Shown here: positions 1 through 7,485 of the stretch, piece after piece
Layout of the letters: every line of letters starts with the position of its first letter
Numbering within the stretch: the first letter of the stretch is position 1
Assembly (NCBI GenBank): GCA_014377915.1
Contig: JACMOT010000512.1
Span: 1 to 17,207 of the forward strand
Length of the DNA stretch: 17,207 bases
Origin: Tardiphaga sp.
GTDB taxonomy: Bacteria > Pseudomonadota > Alphaproteobacteria > Rhizobiales > Xanthobacteraceae
Reading direction: 5' to 3'
Notes under the pieces: generated by a model
Database searches by the model: none
What the model saw: only the letters and a program-made list of their open reading frames with translations
What the model was told of the DNA's origin: nothing
Position numbers and translations under genes: made by a program

Positions 1-1
1 A

Positions 2-979
2 GGCGCGCTGGGCGCCCGTCAGGACGCGCCGGCGCTTGGCCCCCGGGCAGGTCCGCCCGGCAGTGGACAATCCTCCGCGTTGTCCTATGCCGGTCGCGTT
101 GCCACCGCCGAGACCGGCAATGCGATGAACGCCCTGGCGAGCCTCCAGCCGAGCGAGCGCGTGCAGGCCGGCTGGAGCCTGTGGGGGCAGGGGTTCGGGC
201 GCAGCAGCCGGGTCGGCGATGCCGGCGAGCTGTCGGGATCGAAGACCACCAGCGGCGGCTTCACCATTGGCGCCGACCGCATGCTGTCGGCGAACCTGAT
301 CGCCGGCGGCGCCTTCGGCTATGCCCGCACCAGTTCCACCAGCACCGATATCAGCGGCTCGTCGGACAGCTATGCCGGCGCGCTCTATGCGAGCTGGACA
401 CCGGGCGCAGCGGTGCTCGACATCCGCGCCGCGGCGGGACCGAGCCAGATCCAGACCAACCGCGACTTGTCGATTGCGCCCGGCATGTTGCAGGGCAGCA
501 CCGGCGGCGTCGGCGCCGGTGTCGCGCTGGAAGCCGGCTAGCGCACCCCGGTGGCGATGCTGGTGTCCAAGCCCTATGCGGGTCTGGGCTGGCAGGGTTT
601 TCGCCGCGACGCCTATGCCGAGAGCCAGCAGCCATTCGGCCTGAGTTTTGCGGCGCAGACCACCGACAGGTTGACATCGACGCCCGGCGTTGCCGTCAGC
701 AGCCGGCTGCAAACACTGGAGGGCCTCACTCTGGTGCCCGAAATGAAGCTCGGCTGGGGCCACGATCTGCGTGACGCCACGCTGGTCAGCCAGGCCGCGC
801 TACTCGGGGAAGGCTTCGATGTCGCCGCGGCCGGCCCCGGCCGCGATGCGGCCCTGGTCGGCGCTAAAATTTCCGGCTGGCGCAGCGAAAACTTCCGCCT
901 GTTCGCTGCCTATACAGGTGAGTTCCGCAGCAATGCCGAAAGCCATCAGGCCTCGGGCGGCGCCCGCTTCAGCTGGTGA
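2..979 (+). pseudogene. Autotransporter C-terminal beta-barrel, 5'-partial, interrupted by an in-frame TAG
   Basis: One reading frame is open from the left edge of the window to TGA at 977-979, except for a single TAG at 539-541. The residues on both sides join smoothly (LEAG-stop-RTPVAMLVSKPYAGLGW), so this is one gene with a nonsense codon rather than two genes. The protein shows the alternating Gly/aromatic strands of an autotransporter beta-barrel domain (WGQGFG, GGAFGYARTS, LYASWTPG, PYAGLGW) and ends GGARFSW, with the aromatic last residue that outer-membrane barrels need for assembly. In this family the barrel inserts in the outer membrane and exports an N-terminal passenger, which would lie left of the window. 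With the stop, the last roughly 145 residues including the assembly signal would be lost, so the gene is probably inactive. A sequencing error or amber suppression are the alternatives. The fragments starting at TTG 80 or ATG 551 are not credible separate genes. Confidence 0.8.
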
Positions 980-985
980 CCGATC

Positions 986-1009
986 GCGGCGCGACCCGGG
1001 GCGCGCCGC
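986..1009. terminator. GC hairpin between convergent genes
   Basis: Perfect 8-bp inverted arms GCGGCGCG and CGCGCCGC (986-993 and 1002-1009) enclose an 8-nt loop. The hairpin lies in the 69-bp gap between the stop of the autotransporter gene and the stop of metC on the opposite strand. The placement suggests a bidirectional transcription terminator. No clear T-run follows on either strand, so intrinsic termination is uncertain. Confidence 0.4.
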
Positions 1010-1048
1010 AGCTATCAGCGAACGGCATGCCATGTCCATCGAGCAGAC

Positions 1049-2242
1049 TTAAGCCGCGTTGAGCGCTGCAAATCCGCGCGCAAGGTCGGCCTTCAGATCG
1101 TCAACGCTTTCGAGGCCGATATGTAGTCGCAGCGCCGGGCCGCCAGGGGCCCAGGTCGTGACGCTGCGATAGGTGGCGCAGTCGAACGGGATCACCAGGC
1201 TCTCGAAGCCGCCCCATGAATAGCCCATGCCGAACAGTTTGACCGTATCGAGGAAGGCGTCGACGGCCTTGTCCGACACCGGCTTCAGCACGATGCTGAA
1301 CAGACCGGAGGCGCCGGTGAAATCGCGTTTCCAGATCGCGTGGCCGGGATGGCTCTCCATAGCTGGATGCAGCACGGTAAGCACCTCCGGTCGCGCTGCC
1401 AGCCAGTGCGCCATTTCGAGCCCGGAGCGCTGGTGATGCGCTAGCCGCACCGCCATGGTGCGCAGGCCGCGCAGCGCCAGGAACACGTCATCCGGTCCGG
1501 CGCAGATGCCGAGCAGCCGGATGCCCTCGCTGACCAGCGGCCAGGCCTTGGCATTGGCCGAAATGGTGCCGAACATGATGTCGGAATGGCCGCCGATATA
1601 TTTCGTCGCCGCCTGGATGCTGATGTCGACGCCCTGTTCGAGCGAGCGGTGATACAGCGGCGTCGCCCAGGTGTTGTCGTCGATCACCAGCGCGCCATGG
1701 GCATGCGCCACCGCCGCGATCGCCGGCACGTCGGGCATTTCAAAGGATTGCGAGCCCGGTGCCTCGACCATCACCACGCGGGTGTTCGGCTGGATCAGCG
1801 CCTTGATGCCGGCGCCGACCAGCGGATCGAAGTAAGTTGTCTCGATGCCGTAGCGCGCGAGCATGCCGTTGCAAAAATTGCGCGTCGGGCGATAGGCATT
1901 GTCGCAGACCAGAAGGTGATCGCCGGCCTTGAGCACCGAGAGCAAGGCGGTCGAGATCGCAGCGAGTCCAGACGGCACCAGGCCGACACCGGCGCAGTCC
2001 GGGCCTTCCAGCGCCATCAGTGCTTCCTGCAGCGCCTTGGTGGTGGGCGTGCCGTGGCGGCCATACTGGAATTCACCGCGATGGGCGTGCAGCGCCTCGG
2101 CGCTTGGATACAACACGGTCGAGCCGCGCACCACCGGCGGATTGACAAAGCCCTTCTGCGCTTCGGTGTCGCGGCCGGCGGTGACGAGAACGGTCTCGAC
2201 GCCGAGCGATGAGGTGCCGTGGTTATCGTTTGTCACAGTCAT
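1049..2242 (-). CDS. metC: Cystathionine beta-lyase (PLP-dependent)
   Basis: A 397-residue enzyme of the Cys/Met-metabolism PLP family (fold type I), which cleaves cystathionine to homocysteine, pyruvate and ammonia in the cytoplasm; many members also degrade cysteine or cystine. Visible landmarks are YGRHGTPT (60-67, phosphate binding), SGLAA (91-95), NAY with Tyr117 (the residue stacking on PLP), Asp189 in IDDN, and the Schiff-base Lys214 in AATKYIGGHSD. The NAYRPTR context and ATKYIGGHSD favour beta-lyase over cystathionine gamma-synthase or gamma-lyase. Length is normal for MetC. The ATG at 2240-2242 has a weak purine-rich stretch (GGCGGA) just upstream. The gene diverges from aapJ across 327 bp and converges with the autotransporter remnant. 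The neighbouring amino-acid transporter and cysK suggest a role in uptake and turnover of sulfur amino acids. Confidence 0.9.
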   Translation of the reverse strand: MTVTNDNHGTSSLGVETVLVTAGRDTEAQKGFVNPPVVRGSTVLYPSAEALHAHRGEFQYGRHGTPTTKALQEALMALEGPDCAGVGLVPSGLAAISTALLSVLKAGDHLLVCDNAYRPTRNFCNGMLARYGIETTYFDPLVGAGIKALIQPNTRVVMVEAPGSQSFEMPDVPAIAAVAHAHGALVIDDNTWATPLYHRSLEQGVDISIQAATKYIGGHSDIMFGTISANAKAWPLVSEGIRLLGICAGPDDVFLALRGLRTMAVRLAHHQRSGLEMAHWLAARPEVLTVLHPAMESHPGHAIWKRDFTGASGLFSIVLKPVSDKAVDAFLDTVKLFGMGYSWGGFESLVIPFDCATYRSVTTWAPGGPALRLHIGLESVDDLKADLARGFAALNAA

Positions 2243-2352
2243 GGGTCCGCCACTGTTTTGAAATTGGTCGCCATTGCCGACGCGCGACGCTCCGCCGCGA
2301 GCGAAATGCGGTATAGATCCAGCTCCGTACTAACAGGACACCTAAGATTGCC

Positions 2353-2366
2353 GTCAACCCCTTGAC
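2353..2366. promoter_or_regulatory. Inverted repeat GTCAA-N4-TTGAC in the metC/aapJ divergent region
   Basis: A perfect 5+5 bp dyad with a 4-bp centre lies in the middle of the divergent intergenic region. Each arm contains most of a -35-like hexamer pointing outward: TTGACC on the + strand and TTGACG on the - strand. It could be an operator seen by a dimeric regulator controlling both directions, or two overlapping -35 boxes. No regulator gene is present in the window to match it. Confidence 0.3.
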
Positions 2367-2390
2367 CCGGCTTCCAGATCGTTCTGTGAT
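2362..2390 (+). promoter_or_regulatory. Candidate sigma70-type promoter for aapJQM
   Basis: TTGACC at 2362-2367 (5 of 6 to consensus) is followed after 17 bp by TGTGAT at 2385-2390 (4 of 6), leaving an approximately 170-nt leader before aapJ. In the same 327-bp region (2243-2569) the - strand reads a perfect TATAAT at 2406-2401, which could serve metC but lacks a recognisable -35. No riboswitch or small gene was recognised in the rest of the region. Confidence 0.35.
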
Positions 2391-2556
2391 GCGATGCTTT
2401 ATTATATCGCTGCCTGTCGAGGGGCCTGCCGCGAATTTCGCTCCGATGCCGTGCTATGGCCAGCCACGACCGTGACAACGGCGGGCCAGGCTCCGGACGA
2501 GGTGACGTTCGAAGTGGCATTCACCTTGCATCGATCCCCGCGCCCCGGACGTTCTT

Positions 2557-2562
2557 GAAAGG
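2557..2562 (+). promoter_or_regulatory. Ribosome binding site that sets the aapJ start
   Basis: GAAAGG lies 7 bp before the ATG at 2570. This ATG is followed directly by a classical signal peptide, whereas the frame stays open upstream to an ATG at 2456 that would bury the signal peptide 38 residues inside the protein. The site therefore decides for 2570. Confidence 0.6.
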
Positions 2563-2569
2563 CTTCGCC

Positions 2570-3586
2570 ATGAAACGCGCACTTCTGGTTTTCACCCTCG
2601 CTCTGACGACCGGACTCGCGATGCAAAGTGCATCCGCGCAAACCCTCAAGACCGTGAAGGACCGCGGCATGCTGTCCTGCGGCGTCAGCCAGGGGCTGCC
2701 GGGCTTTTCCGCACCAGACGACAAGGGCAACTGGGCCGGATTCGACGTCGATGTCTGCCGCGCGATCGCCGCCGCCATCTTCAACGATCCGACCAAGATC
2801 AAATTCGTGCCGCTGTCGGCCAAGGATCGCTTCACGGCACTGCAGTCGGGCGAGATCGACGTGTTGTCGCGCAACACCACGTGGACGCTGTCGCGGGACA
2901 CCTCGCTTGGCGTCAATTTCGCCGGCGTGACCTATTATGATGGCCAAGGCTTCCTGGTGCGCAAGTCGCTGAAGGTCAATTCGGCGCTGGAACTGAACAG
3001 CGCCTCGATCTGCGTACAGACCGGCACCACCACCGAGCAGAACGTTGCCGATTACTTCAAGGGCAACAACATGAAATATGAGATCATCGCCTTCGGCACC
3101 GCCGACGAGGCCGTCAAGGCCTATGAATCCGGTCGTTGCGACGTTTTCACCACCGACGTCTCCGGACTCTATGCCGAGCGTCTCAAGCTTGCCGTCCCCG
3201 CCGATCACGGCGTGCTGCCGGAAGTGATCTCGAAAGAGCCGCTGGGGCCGCTGGTTCGCCACGGCGACGACCAGTGGCTCGACGTGGTGAAATGGACGCT
3301 GTTTGCGATGGTCAACGCCGAGGAACTCGGCATCACCCAGAAGAACGTCGATGACATGGCGAAGTCGGACAAGCCTGAACTGAAGCGCGTGTTCGGCACC
3401 GACGGCAATCTCGGCGAGACGCTGGGCCTCACCAAGGACTGGGTGGCCCGGATCGTCAAGGCAACCGGCAATTACGGCGAGGTGTTCGATCGCAATGTCG
3501 GCTCCGGATCCAGGCTCGGCATCGCACGCGGCCTCAACCAGCTCTGGAACAAGGGCGGTATCCAGTACGCGCCGCCGATCCGCTGA
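2570..3586 (+). CDS. aapJ: General L-amino-acid ABC transporter, periplasmic binding protein AapJ
   Basis: A 338-residue solute-binding protein of the SBP-bac-3 family. Residues 1-23 form a Sec signal peptide (MKRALLVF, hydrophobic core, ASA before Gln24). The mature protein starts TLKTVKDRG and carries the AapJ-type segments CGVSQGLPGF, FDVDVCRAIAAAIF, LSAKDRFTALQSGEIDVLSRNTTWT and CVQTGTTTEQN. The SGEIDVLSRNTTWT segment is highly characteristic of AapJ/BztA rather than of generic His/Gln binding proteins. In Rhizobium leguminosarum the Aap system imports a broad range of L-amino acids, and this protein would deliver them to AapQM. It is the first gene of aapJQM, 23 bp before aapQ. The usual fourth gene, aapP, is not present. 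The real ligand cannot be read from sequence; the adjacent metC and cysK make sulfur amino acids a reasonable guess. Confidence 0.92.
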   Translation: MKRALLVFTLALTTGLAMQSASAQTLKTVKDRGMLSCGVSQGLPGFSAPDDKGNWAGFDVDVCRAIAAAIFNDPTKIKFVPLSAKDRFTALQSGEIDVLSRNTTWTLSRDTSLGVNFAGVTYYDGQGFLVRKSLKVNSALELNSASICVQTGTTTEQNVADYFKGNNMKYEIIAFGTADEAVKAYESGRCDVFTTDVSGLYAERLKLAVPADHGVLPEVISKEPLGPLVRHGDDQWLDVVKWTLFAMVNAEELGITQKNVDDMAKSDKPELKRVFGTDGNLGETLGLTKDWVARIVKATGNYGEVFDRNVGSGSRLGIARGLNQLWNKGGIQYAPPIR

Positions 3587-3609
3587 TCCGCAAATCGTCG
3601 CCACAGGCG

Positions 3610-4815
3610 ATGGATATCGACTCCAGACCCGCGCCCACCCAATACGGCTTCAGGCTGCGCCGGGCGCTGGGAGGGCAGTCGGGCTGGAGCGGATTTGTTC
3701 TGCAGATTATGTTCGTCGCCGCGTTGGGCTGGATCGGCTATGAGATCGTTGCCAATGCCCGCAGCAATTTGGCGGCGCAACGGATCGCCTCGGGCTTCGG
3801 ATTTCTGTCCAATACCGCCGGTTTCGGCGTCAGCCAGTCGCTGATCCCGTATTCGGAATCCGACACCTATACCCGGGTATTTTTGGTCGGCCTCGTTAAT
3901 ACGCTGGTTGTCTCGGCGATCGGCATCTTCTTCGCCACGCTGATCGGCTTTGCAGTCGGGCTGGGCCGGCTGTCGCCGAACTGGCTGCTGGCGCGGATCG
4001 CCGGCGGCTATGTCGAACTGCTGCGCAACCTGCCGCTGCTGTTCCAGATCCTGTTCTGGTATCTCGCGGTGCTGGCGGCCTTGCCCAATCCGCGCCAGAG
4101 CATCTCGCTGTGGAACAGCTTTTTTCTCAGCAACCGCGGTTTCGGCGTGCCGAAGCCGATCGGCGCGGCCGGTCTGGAGCCGTTTGCGATCGCCGTCGTC
4201 GTCGCGGTGATGGGTGCCGCGCTGTGGCGCAGCCATGCGCGGCGGCAATTATTCCAGAGCGGCCGGCTGATCAAGGTGTGGCCGGTGGCGTTCGGCCTGC
4301 TGGTCGGGCTCCCGGTTGTCGCCCTCGTGGCGTTCGGCAAACTGGTGACGTTCGAATATCCCGAACTCAAGGGGTTCAATTTTTCGGGCGGTTCCCGCGT
4401 CATTCCGGAATTCGTCGCGCTAACGTTGGCGCTGTCGACCTATACCGCCGCCTTCATCGCCGAGATCGTACGCGCCGGCGTGCAGTCGGTGCACAAGGGC
4501 CAGATGGAAGCCGGCGCCTCGCTCGGCCTGTCCCGCGGCAATACGCTGCGGCTGATCGTGGTGCCGCAGGCGCTGCGCGTGATCCTGCCGCCGCTCACCA
4601 ACCAGTATCTCAACCTGACCAAGAACTCGTCGCTGGCGGTCGCGATCGGCTATCCCGATCTGTTCTCGGTGTTCGCCGGCACCACGCTGAGCCAGACCGG
4701 GCAGGCGATCGAAATCATCGCCATCACCATGGGCGTGTATCTCGCGATCTCGCTGATCACCAGCGCGATCATGAGTTTCTATGGCTGGCGGATCAGCCGG
4801 AGCCTGAGCGCATGA
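3610..4815 (+). CDS. aapQ: General L-amino-acid ABC transporter permease AapQ
   Basis: A 401-residue inner-membrane permease, about the usual length for AapQ/BztB. It has several hydrophobic helices, starting with LQIMFVAALGWIGYEIV. The C-terminal transport domain contains the cytoplasmic EAA loop that contacts the ATPase (around residues 284-322: AEIVRAGVQSVHKGQMEAG, SLGLSRG, VVPQALRVILPP). NLPLLFQILFWY is the HAAT-permease signature. The start at 3610 leaves a 23-bp gap from aapJ and has only a short AGG-type ribosome site. The TGA stop overlaps the ATG of aapM (ATGA at 4812-4815), which indicates translational coupling and an obligate AapQ-AapM heterodimer. Confidence 0.92.
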   Translation: MDIDSRPAPTQYGFRLRRALGGQSGWSGFVLQIMFVAALGWIGYEIVANARSNLAAQRIASGFGFLSNTAGFGVSQSLIPYSESDTYTRVFLVGLVNTLVVSAIGIFFATLIGFAVGLGRLSPNWLLARIAGGYVELLRNLPLLFQILFWYLAVLAALPNPRQSISLWNSFFLSNRGFGVPKPIGAAGLEPFAIAVVVAVMGAALWRSHARRQLFQSGRLIKVWPVAFGLLVGLPVVALVAFGKLVTFEYPELKGFNFSGGSRVIPEFVALTLALSTYTAAFIAEIVRAGVQSVHKGQMEAGASLGLSRGNTLRLIVVPQALRVILPPLTNQYLNLTKNSSLAVAIGYPDLFSVFAGTTLSQTGQAIEIIAITMGVYLAISLITSAIMSFYGWRISRSLSA

Positions 4816-6332
4816 GCGGTGCCGCTTTCGTTGCGAGCGAACTTATTCCGGAACGCCGCGCGCCGGTGAAAACAACGGGGGCGCTCGGCTTTCTGCGCAC
4901 CCGGCTGCTAAATTCGCCGACCAACATCCTGCTGACCATCGCCAGCATCCTGCTGCTGTGGTTCACCGTCGTTCCGGCCGTGCAATTCCTTCTGGTCGAC
5001 GCGGTGTGGCAAGGCAAGGATCGCAACGCCTGCCTGACCGAGACCACGGGTCGCGTCGTTGGCGCATGCTGGCCGTTCGTGCAGGCGAAATTCGGCCAGT
5101 TCGTCTATGGCTTCTATCCGGAGCCACAGCGCTGGCGCGTCAACCTGACTTTTCTGCTCGGCACGCTGTTGCTGCTGCCATTGCTGATCCCGCGGCTGCC
5201 GGCCAAGAGCGTCAATGCCGGGCTGTTCTTTCTCGGATTCCCGGTGGTCGCGTTCTTCCTGCTGCATGGCGGCGGCATCCAGGGGTTTGGTATCAGCTGG
5301 ATCGCGGATCTGCTGTCGGCGCTCGCGGCAGGCATCGACGAGACCGGGCGCAAGCTGACGATGGTTGGTGACACGTCGACGATCACCGCTCTGGGTCCAG
5401 TGCTGGCCTGGCTCGGCCAAGGCGTCAGCCTGATCGGCACCACACTGTTTTTCATCACGTCGCCGCTGTCATGGATCCGCGAGCAGACACAGGTTCTGGG
5501 ACAACCGGTATGGGGCGAGTTGGCCGTCACCGCGGCGGCTGTTTCGCTACTGCTGTTCGTGCTGAACGGCGGCGTCCGCACCGGCTGGCGGGTGCTGACC
5601 GGTTCGCTGACGTGCTTCGCCGCCATCGCCATCGCCATCGCCCTGCTGCGGCTCGACCGCGGCGGCCTGCCGATCGTCGACACCCGCGTCTGGGGCGGCC
5701 TGCTGGTGACGTTGGTGGTGTCGGTGACCGGCATCGTCGCCTCGATGCCGGTCGGCATCGCGCTGGCGCTGGGGCGGCGTTCGACGATTCCGCTGATCCG
5801 GGTGTTCTGCGTGGCCTTCATCGAATTCTGGCGCGGCCTGCCGCTGATCACCGTGCTGTTCTTCGCCACCTACATGCTGCCGCTGTTCCTGCCTGGTAAT
5901 TTCACCGTCGACGGGCTGGTTCGCGTGCTGATCGGTATCGCATTGTTTGCCGGCGCCTATAATGCCGAGGTGATCCGCGGCGGGCTGGCCGCGATTCCGC
6001 GTGGCCAGGCCGAGGCCGCCAGCGCGCTTGGCCTGTCGTACTGGAAAACGACGGGTCTGGTGGTGATGCCGCAGGCGCTGCGCCATGTCATCCCGGGCCT
6101 GGTCAACAGCTTCATTGCGCTGTTGAAGGACACGTCGCTGGTGTCGATCGTGGCGCTGTTCGACCTGCTCGGGCAGTTGCGGGCCGCGTTCGCCGATCCG
6201 GTCTGGTCAACGCCGACCACGGTATTCACAGGCTTTGCCTTTACCGGGATGCTGTACTTCGTGCTGTGCTTCGGAATGTCGCGCTATTCACTGTTCGTCG
6301 AGCGCCGGCTCAACGCGCACCAGCGAAGCTGA
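4812..6332 (+). CDS. aapM: General L-amino-acid ABC transporter permease AapM, enlarged
   Basis: A 506-residue permease starting at the ATG that overlaps the aapQ stop. The N-terminal third has the AapM landmarks GRVVGACWPFV (80-90) and GFYPEPQRWR. The C-terminal transport domain (about 290-500) has EFWRGLPLITVLF and an EAA loop (AEVIRGGLAAIPRGQAEAA, ALGLSYWKT, VVMPQALRHVIPG). Rhizobial AapM is, from memory, about 380 residues, so this copy is about 120 longer. The extra part lies around residues 145-255 and contains additional hydrophobic stretches (LIGTTLFFITSPL, AVTAAAVSLLLFVLNGG). The same frame is open upstream to 4110, but that part overlaps aapQ and has no permease features. The gene ends 19 bp from the convergent cysK stop. 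No aapP ATPase follows, so the ATP-binding subunit must come from elsewhere. Confidence 0.9.
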   Translation: MSGAAFVASELIPERRAPVKTTGALGFLRTRLLNSPTNILLTIASILLLWFTVVPAVQFLLVDAVWQGKDRNACLTETTGRVVGACWPFVQAKFGQFVYGFYPEPQRWRVNLTFLLGTLLLLPLLIPRLPAKSVNAGLFFLGFPVVAFFLLHGGGIQGFGISWIADLLSALAAGIDETGRKLTMVGDTSTITALGPVLAWLGQGVSLIGTTLFFITSPLSWIREQTQVLGQPVWGELAVTAAAVSLLLFVLNGGVRTGWRVLTGSLTCFAAIAIAIALLRLDRGGLPIVDTRVWGGLLVTLVVSVTGIVASMPVGIALALGRRSTIPLIRVFCVAFIEFWRGLPLITVLFFATYMLPLFLPGNFTVDGLVRVLIGIALFAGAYNAEVIRGGLAAIPRGQAEAASALGLSYWKTTGLVVMPQALRHVIPGLVNSFIALLKDTSLVSIVALFDLLGQLRAAFADPVWSTPTTVFTGFAFTGMLYFVLCFGMSRYSLFVERRLNAHQRS

Positions 6333-6351
6333 ATGCGCCACCGCGCCTCGA

Positions 6352-7389
6352 TCAGACGTTCTCGAACGGCACCTTTATGCTGCTTTTTTGCGCCAGCCAT
6401 TCCGGCACCGGCAGATTCTTCGACCGCATGAATTCCGGATTGTACAGTTTGGATTGATAGCGGCTGCCATTGTCGCACAGGATGGTCACGATGGTGTGGC
6501 CCGGACCCATCTGCTTCGCCAGACGCATCGCGCCGGCGATATTGATGCCGCTGGAACCGCCGAGGCAGATACCCTCATGCTCGAGCAGGTCGAACACGAT
6601 CCGGACGGCCTCTTCGTCGTGGATCTGGTAGGCATCATCGATCACCGCCCCTTCGAGATTGGCGGTGATGCGGCCCTGGCCGATCCCCTCGGTGATCGAG
6701 GAACCCTCGGACTTGAGCTTGCCGTGCTTGTAGAACTCATACAGCGCCGAGCCCATCGGATCGGCGAGCGCGATCTTGATCTTGTCGTTGAACGCCTTCA
6801 GCCCGATCGAAACGCCGGCCAGCGTACCGCCGGAGCCGACCGAACAGACAAAACCATCGACCTTGCCATCGGTCTGCTGCCAGATTTCCGGCGCGGTGGT
6901 GTTGATATGGGCTTGCCGGTTGGCCAGATTGTCGAACTGGTTGGCCCAGATCGCGCCATTGGGATCTGACTTCGCCAGCTGTTCGGCGAGGCGGCCCGAC
7001 AGTTTCACGTAGTTGTTGGGATTGGAGTAGGGCACCGCCGGCACTTCCAGCAGCTCGGCGCCGCCCAGCCGCAGCATATCCTTCTTTTCCTGACTCTGGG
7101 TGTCCGGCATCACGATCACCGTACGGAATCCCAGCGCCTTGGCGACCAGCGCCAGGCCGATGCCGGTGTTGCCCGCCGTGCCCTCGACCACCGCGCCGCC
7201 CGGGAGCAGCGCACCGCTGGAGATGGCGTCGCGGATAATGCCCAGCGCCGCGCGGTCCTTCACCGAGCCGCCGGGATTCATGAACTCCGCCTTGCCGAGT
7301 ATGGTGCAGCCGGTCAGTTCGGAAGCGCGCTTCAGCCTAATGAGCGGCGTGTGGCCGATCGCCTCGACGACGTCTTGGTCAATGTTCAT
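6352..7389 (-). CDS. cysK: Cysteine synthase family protein (O-acetylserine sulfhydrylase or cysteine desulfhydrase)
   Basis: A 345-residue fold-type-II PLP enzyme. The Schiff-base Lys44 lies in NPGGSVKDRAA and the substrate loop is GTAGNTG (70-76). The PLP-phosphate loop is GSGGTLAG, and the C-terminal motif is CDNGSRYQSKLYN. CysK makes cysteine from O-acetylserine and sulfide. This protein is about 20 residues longer than E. coli CysK and has TAGNTG where classical CysK has TSGNTG. The longer TAGNTG subgroup includes, as far as I recall, Cds1-type cysteine desulfhydrases that release sulfide and pyruvate from cysteine. Annotation as cysK is therefore conventional, and the direction of the reaction in vivo is open. 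The ATG at 7387-7389 is the only sensible start; the ribosome site is weak. It is convergent with aapM and sits downstream of the lipid operon on the same strand, separated from it by a hairpin. Confidence 0.85.
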   Translation of the reverse strand: MNIDQDVVEAIGHTPLIRLKRASELTGCTILGKAEFMNPGGSVKDRAALGIIRDAISSGALLPGGAVVEGTAGNTGIGLALVAKALGFRTVIVMPDTQSQEKKDMLRLGGAELLEVPAVPYSNPNNYVKLSGRLAEQLAKSDPNGAIWANQFDNLANRQAHINTTAPEIWQQTDGKVDGFVCSVGSGGTLAGVSIGLKAFNDKIKIALADPMGSALYEFYKHGKLKSEGSSITEGIGQGRITANLEGAVIDDAYQIHDEEAVRIVFDLLEHEGICLGGSSGINIAGAMRLAKQMGPGHTIVTILCDNGSRYQSKLYNPEFMRSKNLPVPEWLAQKSSIKVPFENV

Positions 7390-7420
7390 GATGCGGAATT
7401 CTTGCCCGTTGTGCGTAACA

Positions 7421-7450
7421 GGCCGCGACCCTAGTGGAGGGTCGGGGGCC
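7421..7450 (-). terminator. Strong hairpin after the Cfa-like gene and before cysK
   Basis: CGACCCT (7426-7432) pairs with AGGGTCG (7438-7444) across a 5-nt loop, extended by an outer GGCC/GGCC pair (7421-7424 with 7447-7450) past a small bulge. The structure lies 36 bp beyond the stop of the Cfa-like gene and 32 bp before the cysK start. The placement fits a terminator separating the lipid operon from cysK. No good T-run follows, so an attenuating stem in a cysK leader is the alternative. Confidence 0.4.
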
Positions 7451-7485
7451 GCACAAGGGAGCGGGATGTCGGCCGGGGAGCCAGT

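Noticed and set aside
551..979. A separate small gene after the TAG in the autotransporter
   Set aside because: It continues the same barrel in the same frame, with no ribosome site and no signal peptide; a barrel half could not reach the outer membrane alone.
2243..2569. SAM-type riboswitch in front of metC
   Set aside because: I looked for the SAM-II style pseudoknot core on the - strand and did not recognise it. A covariance-model search would settle this.
2402..3604. A 400-codon open frame on the - strand opposite aapJ
   Set aside because: It lies antisense to a clearly recognised binding protein, has shadow-type composition rich in Arg, His, Gly and Asp, and shows no domain or ribosome site. 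Long antisense frames are expected in GC-rich DNA.
4110..4811. Upstream extension of aapM in the same frame
   Set aside because: It overlaps aapQ out of frame, is Arg-rich and non-hydrophobic, and the ATGA overlap gives a natural start at 4812.
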